NCBI GenBank assembly: GCA_020249925.1
Contig: JADCER010000003.1
Coordinates: forward strand, 62,001 to 126,000
Reading direction: 5' to 3'
Length of the DNA stretch: 64,000 nt
Source: Roseomonas sp.
GTDB taxonomy: Bacteria; Pseudomonadota; Alphaproteobacteria; Acetobacterales; Acetobacteraceae
The position numbers and the translations under genes were made by a program. Below the pieces are notes generated by a model. The model saw nothing but the letters and a program-made list of their open reading frames with translations, was not told the DNA's origin and did not search any database. Shown here piece by piece: positions 27,730 through 36,021 of the stretch. Numbering within the stretch: the first letter of the stretch is position 1; each line of letters begins with the position of its first letter.

Positions 27730-28497
27730 ATGAGCCAGGACACCGCCGAACACATCATCGCCACACGCCGCGCGAAGCGGATTCTGGCGCCTTTGGGCGC
27801 CGCTGCCCCGGCGACCCCGGCGGAGGGCTATCGGCTGCAATACCAGGTAGCCACCAAGCTTGGCGCCGTGCCGCCGGCTGGCTTCAAGATCGGCGCCACC
27901 ACGAAGCAAATGCAGAATATCCTCGGCCTGACCGGCCCGGCCGGTGGCTTCGTGCCGAAGGAAGGGTTGCGCAATACGCCGGCAGTGGTTCGGTTCGCGG
28001 ATTTCCTCAACCCCGGCGTCGAATGCGAAGTGGGCCTCAGGCTTGGGCAGGATCTGCCGCATGGCCCGCATACGCGTGAAAGCGTCGCCGCCGCAGTGGC
28101 CGAGGTTTTCCCGGCCATCGAGATTGTCGAAAAGCGCTATGGCGATTGGGCAGAGCTTGGCACGCCAAGCCTGATTGCCGATCAGGTGTTTCATGCCGCT
28201 GGCGTGCTCGGCGCCCCCACGCCGAATTGGCGCGCGCTTGATCTTGGCGCGACTCGCGGGCGCATGACTGTGGCAGGAACCGTGCGGGGCGAAGGGGTAG
28301 GCGCTGATTTATTGGGCCACCCGATGGAAGCGCTGGCCTGGCTTGCCGGTTCCGATTGCGCGCGGGAATTCGGCGGGCTGCGCGCCGGGCAGGTGGTGTT
28401 CCTCGGCTCGGTCACGCCGCCCATTTGGCTTGATGGCCCTTGTGATGTGCTGGTCGAATTCGACACCCTTGGTAAGGTTGCCTTGAGCTTTACCTGA
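27730..28497 (+). CDS. 2-keto-4-pentenoate hydratase / FAH-fold enzyme
   Basis: The 255-aa protein belongs to the MhpD/DmpE/HpcG group. It has the EGYRLQYQVATKL start, GFKIGATTKQMQNILGL, the metal-binding ECEVGLRLG, FPAIEIVEKRYGDW and a C-terminal GSVTPPIWL. These enzymes hydrate 2-hydroxydienoates in aromatic-ring meta-cleavage or decarboxylate related keto acids with Mg. It is the last gene of the small operon, 21 nt after the creatininase-family gene. Confidence 0.88.
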   Translation: MSQDTAEHIIATRRAKRILAPLGAAAPATPAEGYRLQYQVATKLGAVPPAGFKIGATTKQMQNILGLTGPAGGFVPKEGLRNTPAVVRFADFLNPGVECEVGLRLGQDLPHGPHTRESVAAAVAEVFPAIEIVEKRYGDWAELGTPSLIADQVFHAAGVLGAPTPNWRALDLGATRGRMTVAGTVRGEGVGADLLGHPMEALAWLAGSDCAREFGGLRAGQVVFLGSVTPPIWLDGPCDVLVEFDTLGKVALSFT

Positions 28498-28507
28498 TAA
28501 TTCGTCG

Positions 28508-28533
28508 GGGCGCGGTGGCTGGACGCCGCGCCC
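28508..28533 (+). terminator. GC-rich hairpin after the FAH-family gene
   Basis: GGGCGCGG (28508-28515) pairs perfectly with CCGCGCCC (28526-28533) around a 10-nt loop, 11 nt after the stop. There is no following T-run, but an AT-rich stretch begins 20 nt later. It is a plausible end for the 26.3-28.5 kb operon. Confidence 0.5.
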
Positions 28534-28674
28534 AATGTGTCAATTAATCGCAAATAAATTTTCGATATTTACCCTTTCGCTTACTTTTTGTTAACTTTTC
28601 CGCTGTTACAAGGGTCTTATGGCGTTGATCACGCCCTGAACGTGCCAAAACGGCTGTGTGAATGGACCAAAACC

Positions 28675-28902
28675 ATGCAGACCGCCGATTGGAAAATGCT
28701 TCCCGACGAAGTGCAGCTAGTGCTTTCCCGCGAAGCCATGCGCCGCGCCGCCGATACGCTGGCCGAACACGCTGAACTGCTTGCCGCTGAAATGGAAGAT
28801 GGCGCATTGCGCGATCGCGGCGGCCCTGACGCGCTCCGGCTTTTCGCCGCGCTGGTGCGCACCACGCATGATGACAGCTTTGGCCAGGTCGGCCACGCCT
28901 GA
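28675..28902 (+). CDS. Small hypothetical protein, 75 aa
   Basis: Starting from the ATG at 28675, the protein is acidic and helical (VQLVLSREAMRRAADTLAE, then LLAAEMEDGALRDRGGPDAL). It has no transmembrane segment and no motif I recognise. An upstream in-frame ATG lies in AT-rich leader DNA and is less likely. It is convergent with the TonB-like gene with no gap between the stop codons. I do not know its function. Confidence 0.6.
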   Translation: MQTADWKMLPDEVQLVLSREAMRRAADTLAEHAELLAAEMEDGALRDRGGPDALRLFAALVRTTHDDSFGQVGHA

Positions 28903-28920
28903 TCAGCGCCCGATCAGGCG
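28896..28920. terminator. Hairpin across the two abutting stop codons
   Basis: CGCCTGATC (28896-28904) pairs perfectly with GATCAGGCG (28912-28920), loop AGCGCCC. The hairpin is formed by the last codons of both the 75-aa gene (+) and the TonB-like gene (-), whose stops lie at 28900-28902 and 28903-28905. Confidence 0.55.
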
Positions 28921-29979
28921 ATAATGGATACGCAGATCAATCTCGATCTCGTTTGACGTTGGGCGCTTGAAGGCGGGCAATTTCGCACCGCGAAAGACGG
29001 ATTGCGAATAGTGATTGAGCGTGATGGAGCGTGAGGCGGTGCGGAGTTCAACGCGCCGCACCGTACCATCGGGTGTTGTGAAGATGCGCACGGCAACCAG
29101 CCCCTGTTCGCCGAGTTCAGCGGCATCACGCGGGTAGCGCAGATTAAGCGCCAGCCAACGATAGAATTCGCGCTGCCAATCATCGGCATCCTCCGCACCG
29201 CGCACCTGCAGATTCGGAATGCCAAGCTGCAAATTGCCAACCGGCGGCAGCGTGAAATCCAATTGGTTACGCGGCCGATAGCCCTGCTCCCCCAATCTGA
29301 TCGGCGGTAAATGTGAAAAATCAAGTGGTGGGCGCGGTTCCGTGGCGGGGCGTTCGGGCTCGGCGCGCTGCGGAGTCTCAGGCTGGGGCGGCACCGGGGC
29401 AGGGCGTGGCGGCGGCGTGACCGGCCGCGGCGCTTCCGCCATTTGCGGTGGGGCGGGCGGGGGCGGCGGCGGTGGTGGTGGCGGCGGCGCCGGAGCCTCA
29501 ACAAGTGGTCTTGGCGGCGGTGGCGGCGGGGGTGGCGCTTCAACCAAGGGCCTTGGCGGCGGCGGGCTTGGCGGGCTCGGCACCGTCTGGGGAAGCCGTG
29601 GTTCTGCCGCGCGCGGCGCTTCCGGCGCGGGCGGCGCCGGAGGGGGCGGCACCATCATGGCGCTTGGCGGTGGCGGCGGCACAGAAGCCGGCGCCGGCGG
29701 CGCGGATGAGGGCGGCACCGCGACCGGCGCGCCTGGTTCCAGGGAGCCCTGGAAAACAATGTCAAATCCTTGCTCGACAATGTCCAGCGCGCCATGGCGT
29801 GGGGCGCGCGGGTCTATTTCCAGAAAAATCACGATGGTAAAAAGCAGATGCACGAGTACCGAGGCCAGAACAGCGCGACCCCCCAGGCCTGGCCGCTGCG
29901 GGCCGCGCCAGCCTATCGGCCGCCGCCCTCCGCCGTCAGGCGCACCAGGGCGGGTCAATTCAGGTTCGATACGGCGCAT
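28903..29979 (-). CDS. TonB-like energy transducer, proline-rich
   Basis: The 358-aa protein has a cationic N-terminus, one membrane anchor (AVLASVLVHLLFTIVIFLEI) near residues 37-56, a long proline-rich periplasmic spacer (about residues 90-220, very repetitive PPPP and PAPP tracts), and a C-terminal TonB-like domain: QREFYRWLALNLRYPRDAAELG, GLVAVRIFTTPDGTVRRVELR. Such proteins transmit proton-motive force from ExbBD to outer-membrane receptors. No exbB, exbD or receptor is nearby. The GGC/GGT-type complement of the spacer produces simple repeats in the DNA at about 29440-29700. Confidence 0.85.
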   Translation of the reverse strand: MRRIEPELTRPGAPDGGGRRPIGWRGPQRPGLGGRAVLASVLVHLLFTIVIFLEIDPRAPRHGALDIVEQGFDIVFQGSLEPGAPVAVPPSSAPPAPASVPPPPPSAMMVPPPPAPPAPEAPRAAEPRLPQTVPSPPSPPPPRPLVEAPPPPPPPPRPLVEAPAPPPPPPPPPPPAPPQMAEAPRPVTPPPRPAPVPPQPETPQRAEPERPATEPRPPLDFSHLPPIRLGEQGYRPRNQLDFTLPPVGNLQLGIPNLQVRGAEDADDWQREFYRWLALNLRYPRDAAELGEQGLVAVRIFTTPDGTVRRVELRTASRSITLNHYSQSVFRGAKLPAFKRPTSNEIEIDLRIHYRLIGR

Positions 29980-30071
29980 CGGGGGGTCGAAGGGGTCCTG
30001 AAAAAAGAAGGCACGACTCGGCGCGGGGCCGAGTTGCCGAATAAGCGCACTCTGCTACATCAATCCCGCGC

Positions 30072-30146
30072 GCCGGGTTAGCACAGGGGTAGTGCAGCTG
30101 ATTTGTAATCAGAAGGTCGGGGGTTCAAATCCCTCACCCGGCACCA
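30072..30146 (+). tRNA. tRNA-Thr (anticodon TGT)
   Basis: The acceptor stem GCCGGGT (30072-30078) pairs exactly with ACCCGGC (30136-30142), then discriminator A and an encoded CCA. The D stem is GCAC/GTGC, the anticodon loop TTTGTAA at 30102-30108 holds TGT (30104-30106), and the T arm carries GGTTCAAATCC. The 3' 50 nt of this gene is duplicated at 38475-38524, so the gene serves as the attachment site of an integrated element and is restored intact by the left junction. Confidence 0.93.
30097..30146 (+). repeat. attL, left copy of the 50-nt tRNA repeat
   Basis: This 50-nt tract (anticodon arm to CCA) is identical to 38475-38524. The flanking bases differ at both ends (A versus G before, T versus G after), which defines the repeat exactly. 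As the left copy retains the whole tRNA 5' half, integration kept the tRNA functional. Confidence 0.93.
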
Positions 30147-30184
30147 TTTTTCAATAGGTTAGCACCCTTCAAGACATGCCACTT

Positions 30185-30220
30185 GGGGCACATTTTTTCC
30201 GGGGGCACACCGGGGGCACA
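30185..30220 (+). promoter_or_regulatory. Integrase arm-site-like octamers, left cluster
   Basis: GGGGCACA occurs at 30185-30192, 30202-30209 and 30213-30220, 39 nt inside attL. The last two are 11 nt apart, one helical turn. The same octamer recurs five times near attR. The placement matches arm-type sites of tyrosine integrases or accessory bending protein sites. Confidence 0.6.
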
Positions 30221-30326
30221 TTTTTCGTGGGGACCCCCTTTGTCGGCCATGCCTCTGCCGCCCACCCAAATAGGCCCGAATCGCATCCACTGAAGCGCGC
30301 GTGGGATGCAGCCCGCCCCCTACCAG

Positions 30327-30608
30327 CCGGACGGCTGATCCCCGCCCCCCCCCCTTTGCAGTCGTCCGCAGGTGTCCGCCCGAGGCAGGCCCAAGCGCTT
30401 GATTTTGTTCAATCCCCGGACGACCGGACGGCTCGGACGACTTTTTCCCTACTTGCCTCTTTTGCATTGCTGCCACTCCCCCACTCTCCCTATTTTTTTT
30501 CAATGAAAGGATAGGGTCGTCCGGGCCGTCCGGGTCGTCCGGTATTGGCGGAAATCAAGGGTTCCAGAGGGTGCCCAGGTCGTCCGGGTGCCGTCCGCAC
30601 CCGTCCGC
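30327..30608. other. Iteron-flanked, pyrimidine-rich origin-like region
   Basis: A GTCCG-core repeat occurs in inverted form (CCGGACG at 30327-30333, 30416-30422 and 30424-30430; TCGGACG at 30433-30439) to the left of a pyrimidine-rich tract (about 30440-30500). On the right it is direct (CGTCCGG at 30518-30524, 30527-30533 and 30536-30542 with exact 9-nt spacing, again at 30581-30587; CGTCCGC at 30592-30598 and 30602-30608). CGTCCGC and TGTCCGC also lie at 30363-30379. Repeats in opposite orientation around a low-stability core are the layout of SaPI-type satellite origins. It is downstream of the primase/helicase genes, as expected for a replicator they act on. Confidence 0.6.
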
Positions 30609-30916
30609 AGATCGGCAATCGGGCGGCCATTCAGTGAACCAAGATTTCACCAATCGGGCATCCAAAAGCATTGGCGCGCATCGCCAGCGGCCAAGCCCAC
30701 CGGAAAATTTACCGTTTAACCTCAGAATTTCACCCCAAAACTAGGAAATCGCCGCGCGCCAGCTGCCCGCATACGGGGCAGGCCAGGAAGGACCCCAGGA
30801 AATTTTACGGTCCACCCCATTCTTTTGCGGGCGACGTGCGACCATCAGCCCAAGGGGGATAGGGGGAAATCCTGGCCTGGGCTTCAAGGGTGTGAAGCCC
30901 ATCAGGCTGATGCGCG

Positions 30917-31567
30917 TTAGAGGTGTGAAGGTGTGCACCCATCCACAACAGGCCAGGCCCAGCCGGGATCGGTCACGATACGCTGCGCCAGCGCCAACAT
31001 GCGCGCGGTGGGTTCGGGATCGGCTGTCACCTGATCCAGTAGCCGATCAATCTCCGGGCCAGTGATCAGCCCGCGCCGGAATAGCGCAGCCGCCACAGTC
31101 GCCACGGCTGAGGCATGGCGGACCAGCGTTGCATCCACCCAATCCACAACAAGCGGACCAATTGCCGACCCATGCAAGCCCATGGCGTAAAGCCGTTCAC
31201 TTGCGCCATACCACCCGCGCGAATCATCACGGCTCATGTTGCGGTAATGGCCAGCGTAGGGCTGCCAGGCGGCTTGCGGGCGCGTAGCCTCTCGCAGCGC
31301 TACCGCGCATCCACCCGCCGCATAGGATGCCATCAGGGCCAATTGCGCCCCCGCCGTTGCAGCGCGCGGCGCGGGGCCGGAAAGCCGGCGCCGGCTGCGC
31401 GTGGCGAGAATAGCCGCCTTGTCACTGTCAGGCGTCACCATGCCCCGCCCTTGGCGCGCTGTAGCGCGCGCAAGGGGAAACCCGAGTGATGCCATCACAA
31501 TGACGTGGCCAGCTTCATGCAGGGCGGCCAAAAGGGTTTGGCAGCCCTGGGCATGCGCCGTGATCAT
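30917..31567 (-). CDS. M41-like zinc peptidase domain protein (HEAGH)
   Basis: The 216-aa protein contains LLAALHEAGHVIVMASLGF, a zincin HExxH motif with His17, Glu18 and His21. After a spacer it has SYAAGGCAVALREAT and SRDDSRGWYGASERLYAM (Asp113/Asp114), the arrangement of the third acidic ligand and helix in the peptidase domain of FtsH (family M41). It lacks the AAA ATPase and membrane anchors of FtsH, so it is a stand-alone peptidase-like domain. The start overlaps the preceding gene by 4 nt (ATGA). It is the last gene of the element's leftward string. Target and activity are unknown. Confidence 0.7.
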   Translation of the reverse strand: MITAHAQGCQTLLAALHEAGHVIVMASLGFPLARATARQGRGMVTPDSDKAAILATRSRRRLSGPAPRAATAGAQLALMASYAAGGCAVALREATRPQAAWQPYAGHYRNMSRDDSRGWYGASERLYAMGLHGSAIGPLVVDWVDATLVRHASAVATVAAALFRRGLITGPEIDRLLDQVTADPEPTARMLALAQRIVTDPGWAWPVVDGCTPSHL

Positions 31568-32205
31568 TGACGGGGCTGCGCCAAATACCCGCCCGCGTGA
31601 TCCTGATGCGACCAGTAAGGCGCAGCCCCGTCAATGCGGGGCAGCACCAGGCGCGGGCCAAGGGGCTGCCGACTGAGGGTAACGCCAATCTCAGAGTCAT
31701 TCGGCACCATGTAGATTTCTGGCGACGGCTCCAGCCCCGCACGTTCATCTTCCGGCAATTCGAAAAAGGCGTAGTGACCGGCGCGCGCCGCGCGTATGGC
31801 TTCAGCTTCCAGCCTCAGGCCAGCGGCCAGCTTTTCGGCCAGGCCGGGATACTCAGATTCCAGAAATGCGCGCCAGCGGCCATTCGCCCTTTTGGCTTCA
31901 GAGAGCTTTGCCTTAAAGGCAGCCTTCCGGGCAGCGCGTTCAGTCTCGACAACACGGTTACGCAAAGCCTCTGCCAGCGCCGACGCGCGTTCAGCATCAT
32001 CGCGCGCCGAAGCGATGGCAATTTCATTGCGGGAGACTTCATCCGGCGTGCCATCCAACAATAAGCGCCCGCGTTGCGCGGTGAGGTTTTGCGCACGCGC
32101 GGCGGCTTCCCGCTGCGCTGCATCAGCCGCGACAATGGCCTCGGCCAATTCAGCCGGGGTGGCGGTAGATTTCGGGCGAATGCCGAGTAATTGCTTCAGG
32201 TTCAT
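31564..32205 (-). CDS. Unrecognised coiled-coil protein of the element
   Basis: From ATG 32205 (MNLKQLLGIRPK) the 213-aa protein has Ala/Glu/Arg-rich heptad-like stretches from about residue 20 to 140 (EAIVAADAAQREAAARAQNL, RDDAERASALAEALRNRVVE), a conserved-looking RRAFLESEYP-like segment, and a globular tail with EIYMVPNDSEIGVTLSRQP. I recognise no family. It overlaps the M41-like gene by 4 nt, so they are translationally coupled and may function together. Confidence 0.65.
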   Translation of the reverse strand: MNLKQLLGIRPKSTATPAELAEAIVAADAAQREAAARAQNLTAQRGRLLLDGTPDEVSRNEIAIASARDDAERASALAEALRNRVVETERAARKAAFKAKLSEAKRANGRWRAFLESEYPGLAEKLAAGLRLEAEAIRAARAGHYAFFELPEDERAGLEPSPEIYMVPNDSEIGVTLSRQPLGPRLVLPRIDGAAPYWSHQDHAGGYLAQPRQ

Positions 32206-32286
32206 CGCATCAGTTCCGTGCCGCAAGATTGCCGCGCCCAGCCGTGCGGCCAGCGGTATCGGGGCGGGATTTTGTGAAGGCGCAGG

Positions 32287-33819
32287 TCATGCCGTTTTTT
32301 TCAGGAACCAAAAACGGCTGCTATTCGTGCCACCTTTTCCAGGCACCATGTCCACCTGGTGCACCGTGCGCATGGCGGGTGCGATGCGCCTTAGCTTTTC
32401 GCCAAGCCCCACCGCACTTTTCGGCCAGAGGGTGCTTTTCCGCACATGATCCGGCGCCAGTTCCAGCAGCCGGTCATAAAGGGCTGTGGGGCTGCCCTTC
32501 CAATGATCAAGCCCAAGATCAGCCTGGGCTTGCAGCAGCTTCAGCACCGCTTGCGCGACATCATCAGCATCCAGCGCAACGCGATCGGCACCGGCACGAT
32601 TGGCCATCCAGGCGCGGGTGATCAAACCAGGCTCAATCCCGACCCCCGGCGCGCAGGCTTCAGCCCATGTGCAGGCATCCAGCATCCGGGGGCCAATCTC
32701 GATTTTCGTGGTCGGCAGATTGCGTAGGCCAGCGGCCAGGCCATCATAAAGCAGCCCAAGAAGCGCCGGGTGAAGCACCTCAAATTCGGCGAAAATCTCT
32801 ACCTCTTCACGCCTTTCGCCCTTGGGCAGCGGTTTCAATTCGAAGGCGATTGTGCGGTCCCGCATGTCATCGCGGCCAAGCAGGCCAGAGGGAATCCCGC
32901 CAAAGAGCATAGGCCGGCAAGCGGTGATGCTGAATTCCTCACCATCAGTATGCAGCGCGCGCGCAGAGTAACTACCCCCCGTGGCCAGCGGCGCAATCTG
33001 ATCAGCAAATTGGCCGGAGATGGTGCTTAGGTTATCGTAAGCGATAAGGTGCCGACGATTTGCAGAGACCCAAAAATCCCGCGGCTCCCGCGGCATGACG
33101 CGACCCGTCAGGCGGGAAGGATCAATCAGGGCTTGTAAAATTTTCAGGGCCTTCGATTTCCCAGTCCCTTGTTCACCATGCACCAGGCCGATGGGATACT
33201 GCCCCGCCCCATCCGAAAAGGGTCGCAAGGCAGCAAACAGATATGCCCAAAGCAGCGCTACATCATCATCCGTTTCGACATTCATCACGCGGCGAAGGTC
33301 GCCCCATTGGGCCTCGCCTTGCACTGGTTTGGGCAGCGGGAGTTGATCCTTGTCTCGCAGGAAGGTGACAGGCACATCCTTCGCCGGCGTGATGCACCAT
33401 CCTTCATCCGTGATGCGCACGGCGTCACGCTCGCCACCGGGGTCGCGTCCGCCGAGATCAATCCAGATTTCCCCATTATGCCCGGCGGTGCGGTGCCAGG
33501 TGGCGCGGACTTCACCGGCTGCCAAAGCCTTGCCCGCGGCCAGCGCGACCAGATCGGCAAGGGCCGTGGCAGAAATGCCGTCGCCATGCATCTGGAAATT
33601 CTTGATGCGCAGATGGCTCTCGAATTCGCGTGACGCGATGCGCACATGCTCCAAGTGCCCTTTCAGGTGCGGTAGCGATGCGTGCGGCGTTCCGTCATCC
33701 GTCACCCAAAATTCGATGCCTGCAAGTAGCAGCGCGCGTTCATCGCGGCGGTTTCGCTTTGCTGGTTTCTCGCCCTCCGGCGTGGCGGGTTCGCCGTCAT
33801 CCATCACGAATTCGCTCAT
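32287..33819 (-). CDS. Helicase-type replicative ATPase of the element
   Basis: The 510-aa protein (ATG 33819) has Walker A GEQGTGKSKA at about residues 215-224, Walker B-like HLIAYDN near 257-263, then STISGQFADQIAPLATGG and an arginine-bearing loop (GLLGRDDMRDRTIAFEL). This is the AAA+/superfamily-3-like ATPase found next to primases in prophages and satellites. The N-terminal 140 residues hold a Phe/His-rich segment likely to be DNA binding. It overlaps the primase gene by 4 nt (ATGA), giving a primase/helicase pair for element replication. I place it by motif, not by a named homologue. Confidence 0.75.
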   Translation of the reverse strand: MSEFVMDDGEPATPEGEKPAKRNRRDERALLLAGIEFWVTDDGTPHASLPHLKGHLEHVRIASREFESHLRIKNFQMHGDGISATALADLVALAAGKALAAGEVRATWHRTAGHNGEIWIDLGGRDPGGERDAVRITDEGWCITPAKDVPVTFLRDKDQLPLPKPVQGEAQWGDLRRVMNVETDDDVALLWAYLFAALRPFSDGAGQYPIGLVHGEQGTGKSKALKILQALIDPSRLTGRVMPREPRDFWVSANRRHLIAYDNLSTISGQFADQIAPLATGGSYSARALHTDGEEFSITACRPMLFGGIPSGLLGRDDMRDRTIAFELKPLPKGERREEVEIFAEFEVLHPALLGLLYDGLAAGLRNLPTTKIEIGPRMLDACTWAEACAPGVGIEPGLITRAWMANRAGADRVALDADDVAQAVLKLLQAQADLGLDHWKGSPTALYDRLLELAPDHVRKSTLWPKSAVGLGEKLRRIAPAMRTVHQVDMVPGKGGTNSSRFWFLKKTA

Positions 33820-34661
33820 GGTGCGGCACCCCCTCGCGCGCGCCATAGGTCGTTAAAATCGGCGCCGGGTGTTTGGGGCCGCGCGATTTTCACCGCCCGG
33901 CCTTCAGCCTTCCACCTCGCCAGCGCAGCGCGTGCCGCCTTCAGGCCAGGGCCATCATGATCAGCCGCCACCACGATTTCCTTGATGCTGGCCGGCAGTT
34001 TCAGCTTGAATTCCAAATTCGGCGCAGAGATTGCAGCCCAGGCCGGGGCACCCATCATCAGGCCGGCGCTGATGCTGGTTTCGATTCCCTCGCCAATAAC
34101 CAGCCGATCGGCAATTGGTGCCAGCCGCACCGCCGCGCCGGCAACTATGCCCAGGGTTTTGCGCGGCGTGGCGATCGGCGCCTTGCCTTTGCCATCCTGC
34201 GCGATGAATGTGCGGTGGATGGCCTGGGGGGTGCCCGCGCAGTCCACCATCAGCGCGACCATGACCGGCCAGCGCTTGCCGCCGTCACGGTCAAGATGAT
34301 TCGGCAGGAAGCGCAGCGGCATGTCATCGCGCAGCGTGATCCCGCGCGCGGTGAGGTATCGTTCCACCACCGTCCCCGCCGCTGGCAGCGCATCGGCCCA
34401 AAGCGCCAAAGCCCATTCGCGCTTTTGCACTTGGCTTGCATCAGCCGCCGCGGCCATCGGCGCGGCCTGCGCGGCCTGGCCTGAAATTGCAGCGGTGACG
34501 GCTGCCTGGTCTTGGCAGGCGCCGCACCACCATAAGGCTCGGCCATTCTGCGAGGTGATGCGCAGCGAATCCTTGTAACCGCATGCCGGGCATGTCCCGA
34601 TGAAAGCGCCAGCTTGCGCGCGCAGATTGAAGCGCCGCGCGATTTCTCGAATGTCAGTCAT
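33816..34661 (-). CDS. Zinc-finger/Toprim primase of the element
   Basis: Starting at 34661 (MTDIREIARRFNLR), the 281-aa protein has a CHC2-type zinc finger (Cys24, Cys27, Cys46, Cys49) and a Toprim domain: IGEGIETSISAG with Glu191/Glu194 and IVVAADHDGPGLKAA with Asp234/Asp236 binding the metals. This is the DnaG-like primase architecture without the DnaB-binding tail. It overlaps the 92-aa upstream gene by 8 nt and the helicase by 4 nt. Likely role: priming at the iteron region near 30.3-30.6 kb. Confidence 0.82.
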   Translation of the reverse strand: MTDIREIARRFNLRAQAGAFIGTCPACGYKDSLRITSQNGRALWWCGACQDQAAVTAAISGQAAQAAPMAAAADASQVQKREWALALWADALPAAGTVVERYLTARGITLRDDMPLRFLPNHLDRDGGKRWPVMVALMVDCAGTPQAIHRTFIAQDGKGKAPIATPRKTLGIVAGAAVRLAPIADRLVIGEGIETSISAGLMMGAPAWAAISAPNLEFKLKLPASIKEIVVAADHDGPGLKAARAALARWKAEGRAVKIARPQTPGADFNDLWRARGGAAP

Positions 34662-34932
34662 GAGGCACTGCCGGAAGATAGCGGCGCCACTCGTTGCGGT
34701 CGGCCTTGTCATCTTGCGCGGCGATGCTGGCCATAGCGGCCTTCAGCAGATCACGTTCGCAGCGGCGGCGTTCGGTGGCGGGGTCCCGGTTTTCTATCGC
34801 GTAGCGCAGGGCGCGGGCCTGCCCCCACCAGCGCGGCCGGCGGACTGGCGCCGGACCCGCAGTTAGCGCCGCGGCATGCGCCAGCAGCGCGCGCAGGCTC
34901 TCGGCCAGCGCATCATTCGCACGATAAGACAT
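34654..34932 (-). CDS. Unrecognised 92-aa protein of the element
   Basis: A basic, Arg- and Ala-rich helical protein (AESLRALLAHAAALTAG, RYAIENRDPATERRRCERDL). No motif is recognised. It is embedded in the replication gene block by an 8-nt overlap with the primase gene, which argues that it is real and may be a primase accessory factor. Confidence 0.55.
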   Translation of the reverse strand: MSYRANDALAESLRALLAHAAALTAGPAPVRRPRWWGQARALRYAIENRDPATERRRCERDLLKAAMASIAAQDDKADRNEWRRYLPAVPHD

Positions 34933-34941
34933 GGCGCAGAC

Positions 34942-35223
34942 TCAGGCCGCCGAATTCATGCGCGCCATGCGCCGGGCCGCGGCCTGGTTGCGTGGCAGGC
35001 AGCGGGTTTGTTCCATTGCGGCGCGAATTTCTGAGGCATACCAGCGCGGCGCGCGGGGCATAGGATAGACCGGCGCCGGCATGCGACCAGCCGCCACCGC
35101 GCGCCAGAATGCACCCAGAGACAAGCCCGCCACGGGTGCGGCGGCTTCAGCATCCAAGGGGATTTCAGCCGGGTTATGCTGCGCCGGGATGCTGGCGGTT
35201 TGGCTATGGGTATTCGGTTGCAT
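34942..35223 (-). CDS. AlpA-like helix-turn-helix regulator
   Basis: From ATG 35223 the 93-aa protein carries GLSLGAFWRAVAAGRMPAP followed by RAPRWYASEIRAAM, the MerR/AlpA winged helix (sensor of the form L...F...V..G..P.P....R...W...EI). AlpA-type proteins are transcription activators and excision-directing factors of P4-like satellites. It is upstream of the primase block. It may be the switch for integrase or replication genes. Confidence 0.65.
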   Translation of the reverse strand: MQPNTHSQTASIPAQHNPAEIPLDAEAAAPVAGLSLGAFWRAVAAGRMPAPVYPMPRAPRWYASEIRAAMEQTRCLPRNQAAARRMARMNSAA

Positions 35224-35313
35224 GGGTGGCGACACTCCTAATGATTCGGGAATGTCTCGCCATAGACAGCATGATTGGCGCAGAATCAAAATAAGGTTGG
35301 GCGGATTGCCGTC

Positions 35314-36021
35314 CTATCGGGGCGGGTCCAATTCAATACGCAATTGTTCCGCCGGACGGATGCTGAAGCCGTCACCACCCCCCTGAAAGATGCGCCGCGC
35401 ATCCTCAGCCTCGGCAACCAAGCGGCGCAGCCTTGCCTGGGGATCAGGCGCGCAGGCCAGCGCAGGCCAATCCCATGGCGAAACATCAGCCGCAAAGAAT
35501 GCCTCTTGCAGCGCATGGGCAAGGTGAAGGACGGGGCGGCTTTCTCGCCATTCACCTCGCATATTCATTGCCGTGTTTTCAGTCGCCACGAGCCCGCGCC
35601 GATAGAATTCAGCCTGTTCGGCACGGGCCGCAAGAATGCGGGCGAATCCTTCCAAGGTTTGCGTCACACCCTGCCCCTCGGGGCGCAGCATCATGCGCAG
35701 ACGCAATTCAAGCGCGGCGAAGCGGCGCATCATCAGCCTATGGCCGGTCAATTGGATCAGCTTGTCGCCATTTTCAGGCGTCATCTCTCGCCAAGCGGGG
35801 CGGCGAGGGAATATGCCATAGGCCCGAGTGTGCCAGGAAACCCGCACGCCATTCGCGCGTTCCATTCCTGCAATGAAGGCGGCCATGGCGCGATCAAAGG
35901 CAGCCGATTGCGCCCTGGTGCCGATCGGCGGCCAGGCGCAAGCGCAGATCAGCACGGCAATCGAAAGCCGTGCCAGTTCATCCGAATGGGCAAAGACGCG
36001 GATGGGGCTTTCTGCGATCAT
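35314..36021 (-). CDS. Unrecognised 235-aa protein of the element
   Basis: From ATG 36021 (MIAESPIRVFAHSDELARLS) the protein has no signal or membrane segment; it carries FDRAMAAFIAGMERANG, LTGHRLMMRRFAALELRLRM and a C-terminal GDGFSIRPAEQLRIEL. An upstream ATG at 36060 would extend it into a repeated DNA tract in a different frame, so I prefer 36021. I recognise no family and make no functional claim. Confidence 0.6.
   Translation of the reverse strand: MIAESPIRVFAHSDELARLSIAVLICACAWPPIGTRAQSAAFDRAMAAFIAGMERANGVRVSWHTRAYGIFPRRPAWREMTPENGDKLIQLTGHRLMMRRFAALELRLRMMLRPEGQGVTQTLEGFARILAARAEQAEFYRRGLVATENTAMNMRGEWRESRPVLHLAHALQEAFFAADVSPWDWPALACAPDPQARLRRLVAEAEDARRIFQGGGDGFSIRPAEQLRIELDPPR

Larger units (their letters stand above)
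30147..30916. other. 770-nt non-coding left end of the element
   Basis: No convincing gene is seen. The stretch holds the left octamer cluster, the iteron region, and AT-rich segments near 30700-30800 (for example GGAAAATTTACCG and GGAAATTTTACGG). It appears to be the element's integration and replication control region, lying beyond the 3' end of its leftward gene string. Confidence 0.5.

Noticed and set aside
29440-29700. Glycine-rich protein on the plus strand
   Set aside because: It is the complement of the Pro-rich TonB spacer (CCG/CCA versus CGG/TGG) and has no start context.
30159-30514. Small frames on both strands across the iteron region
   Set aside because: They read through repeats and pyrimidine tracts and have no conserved features.
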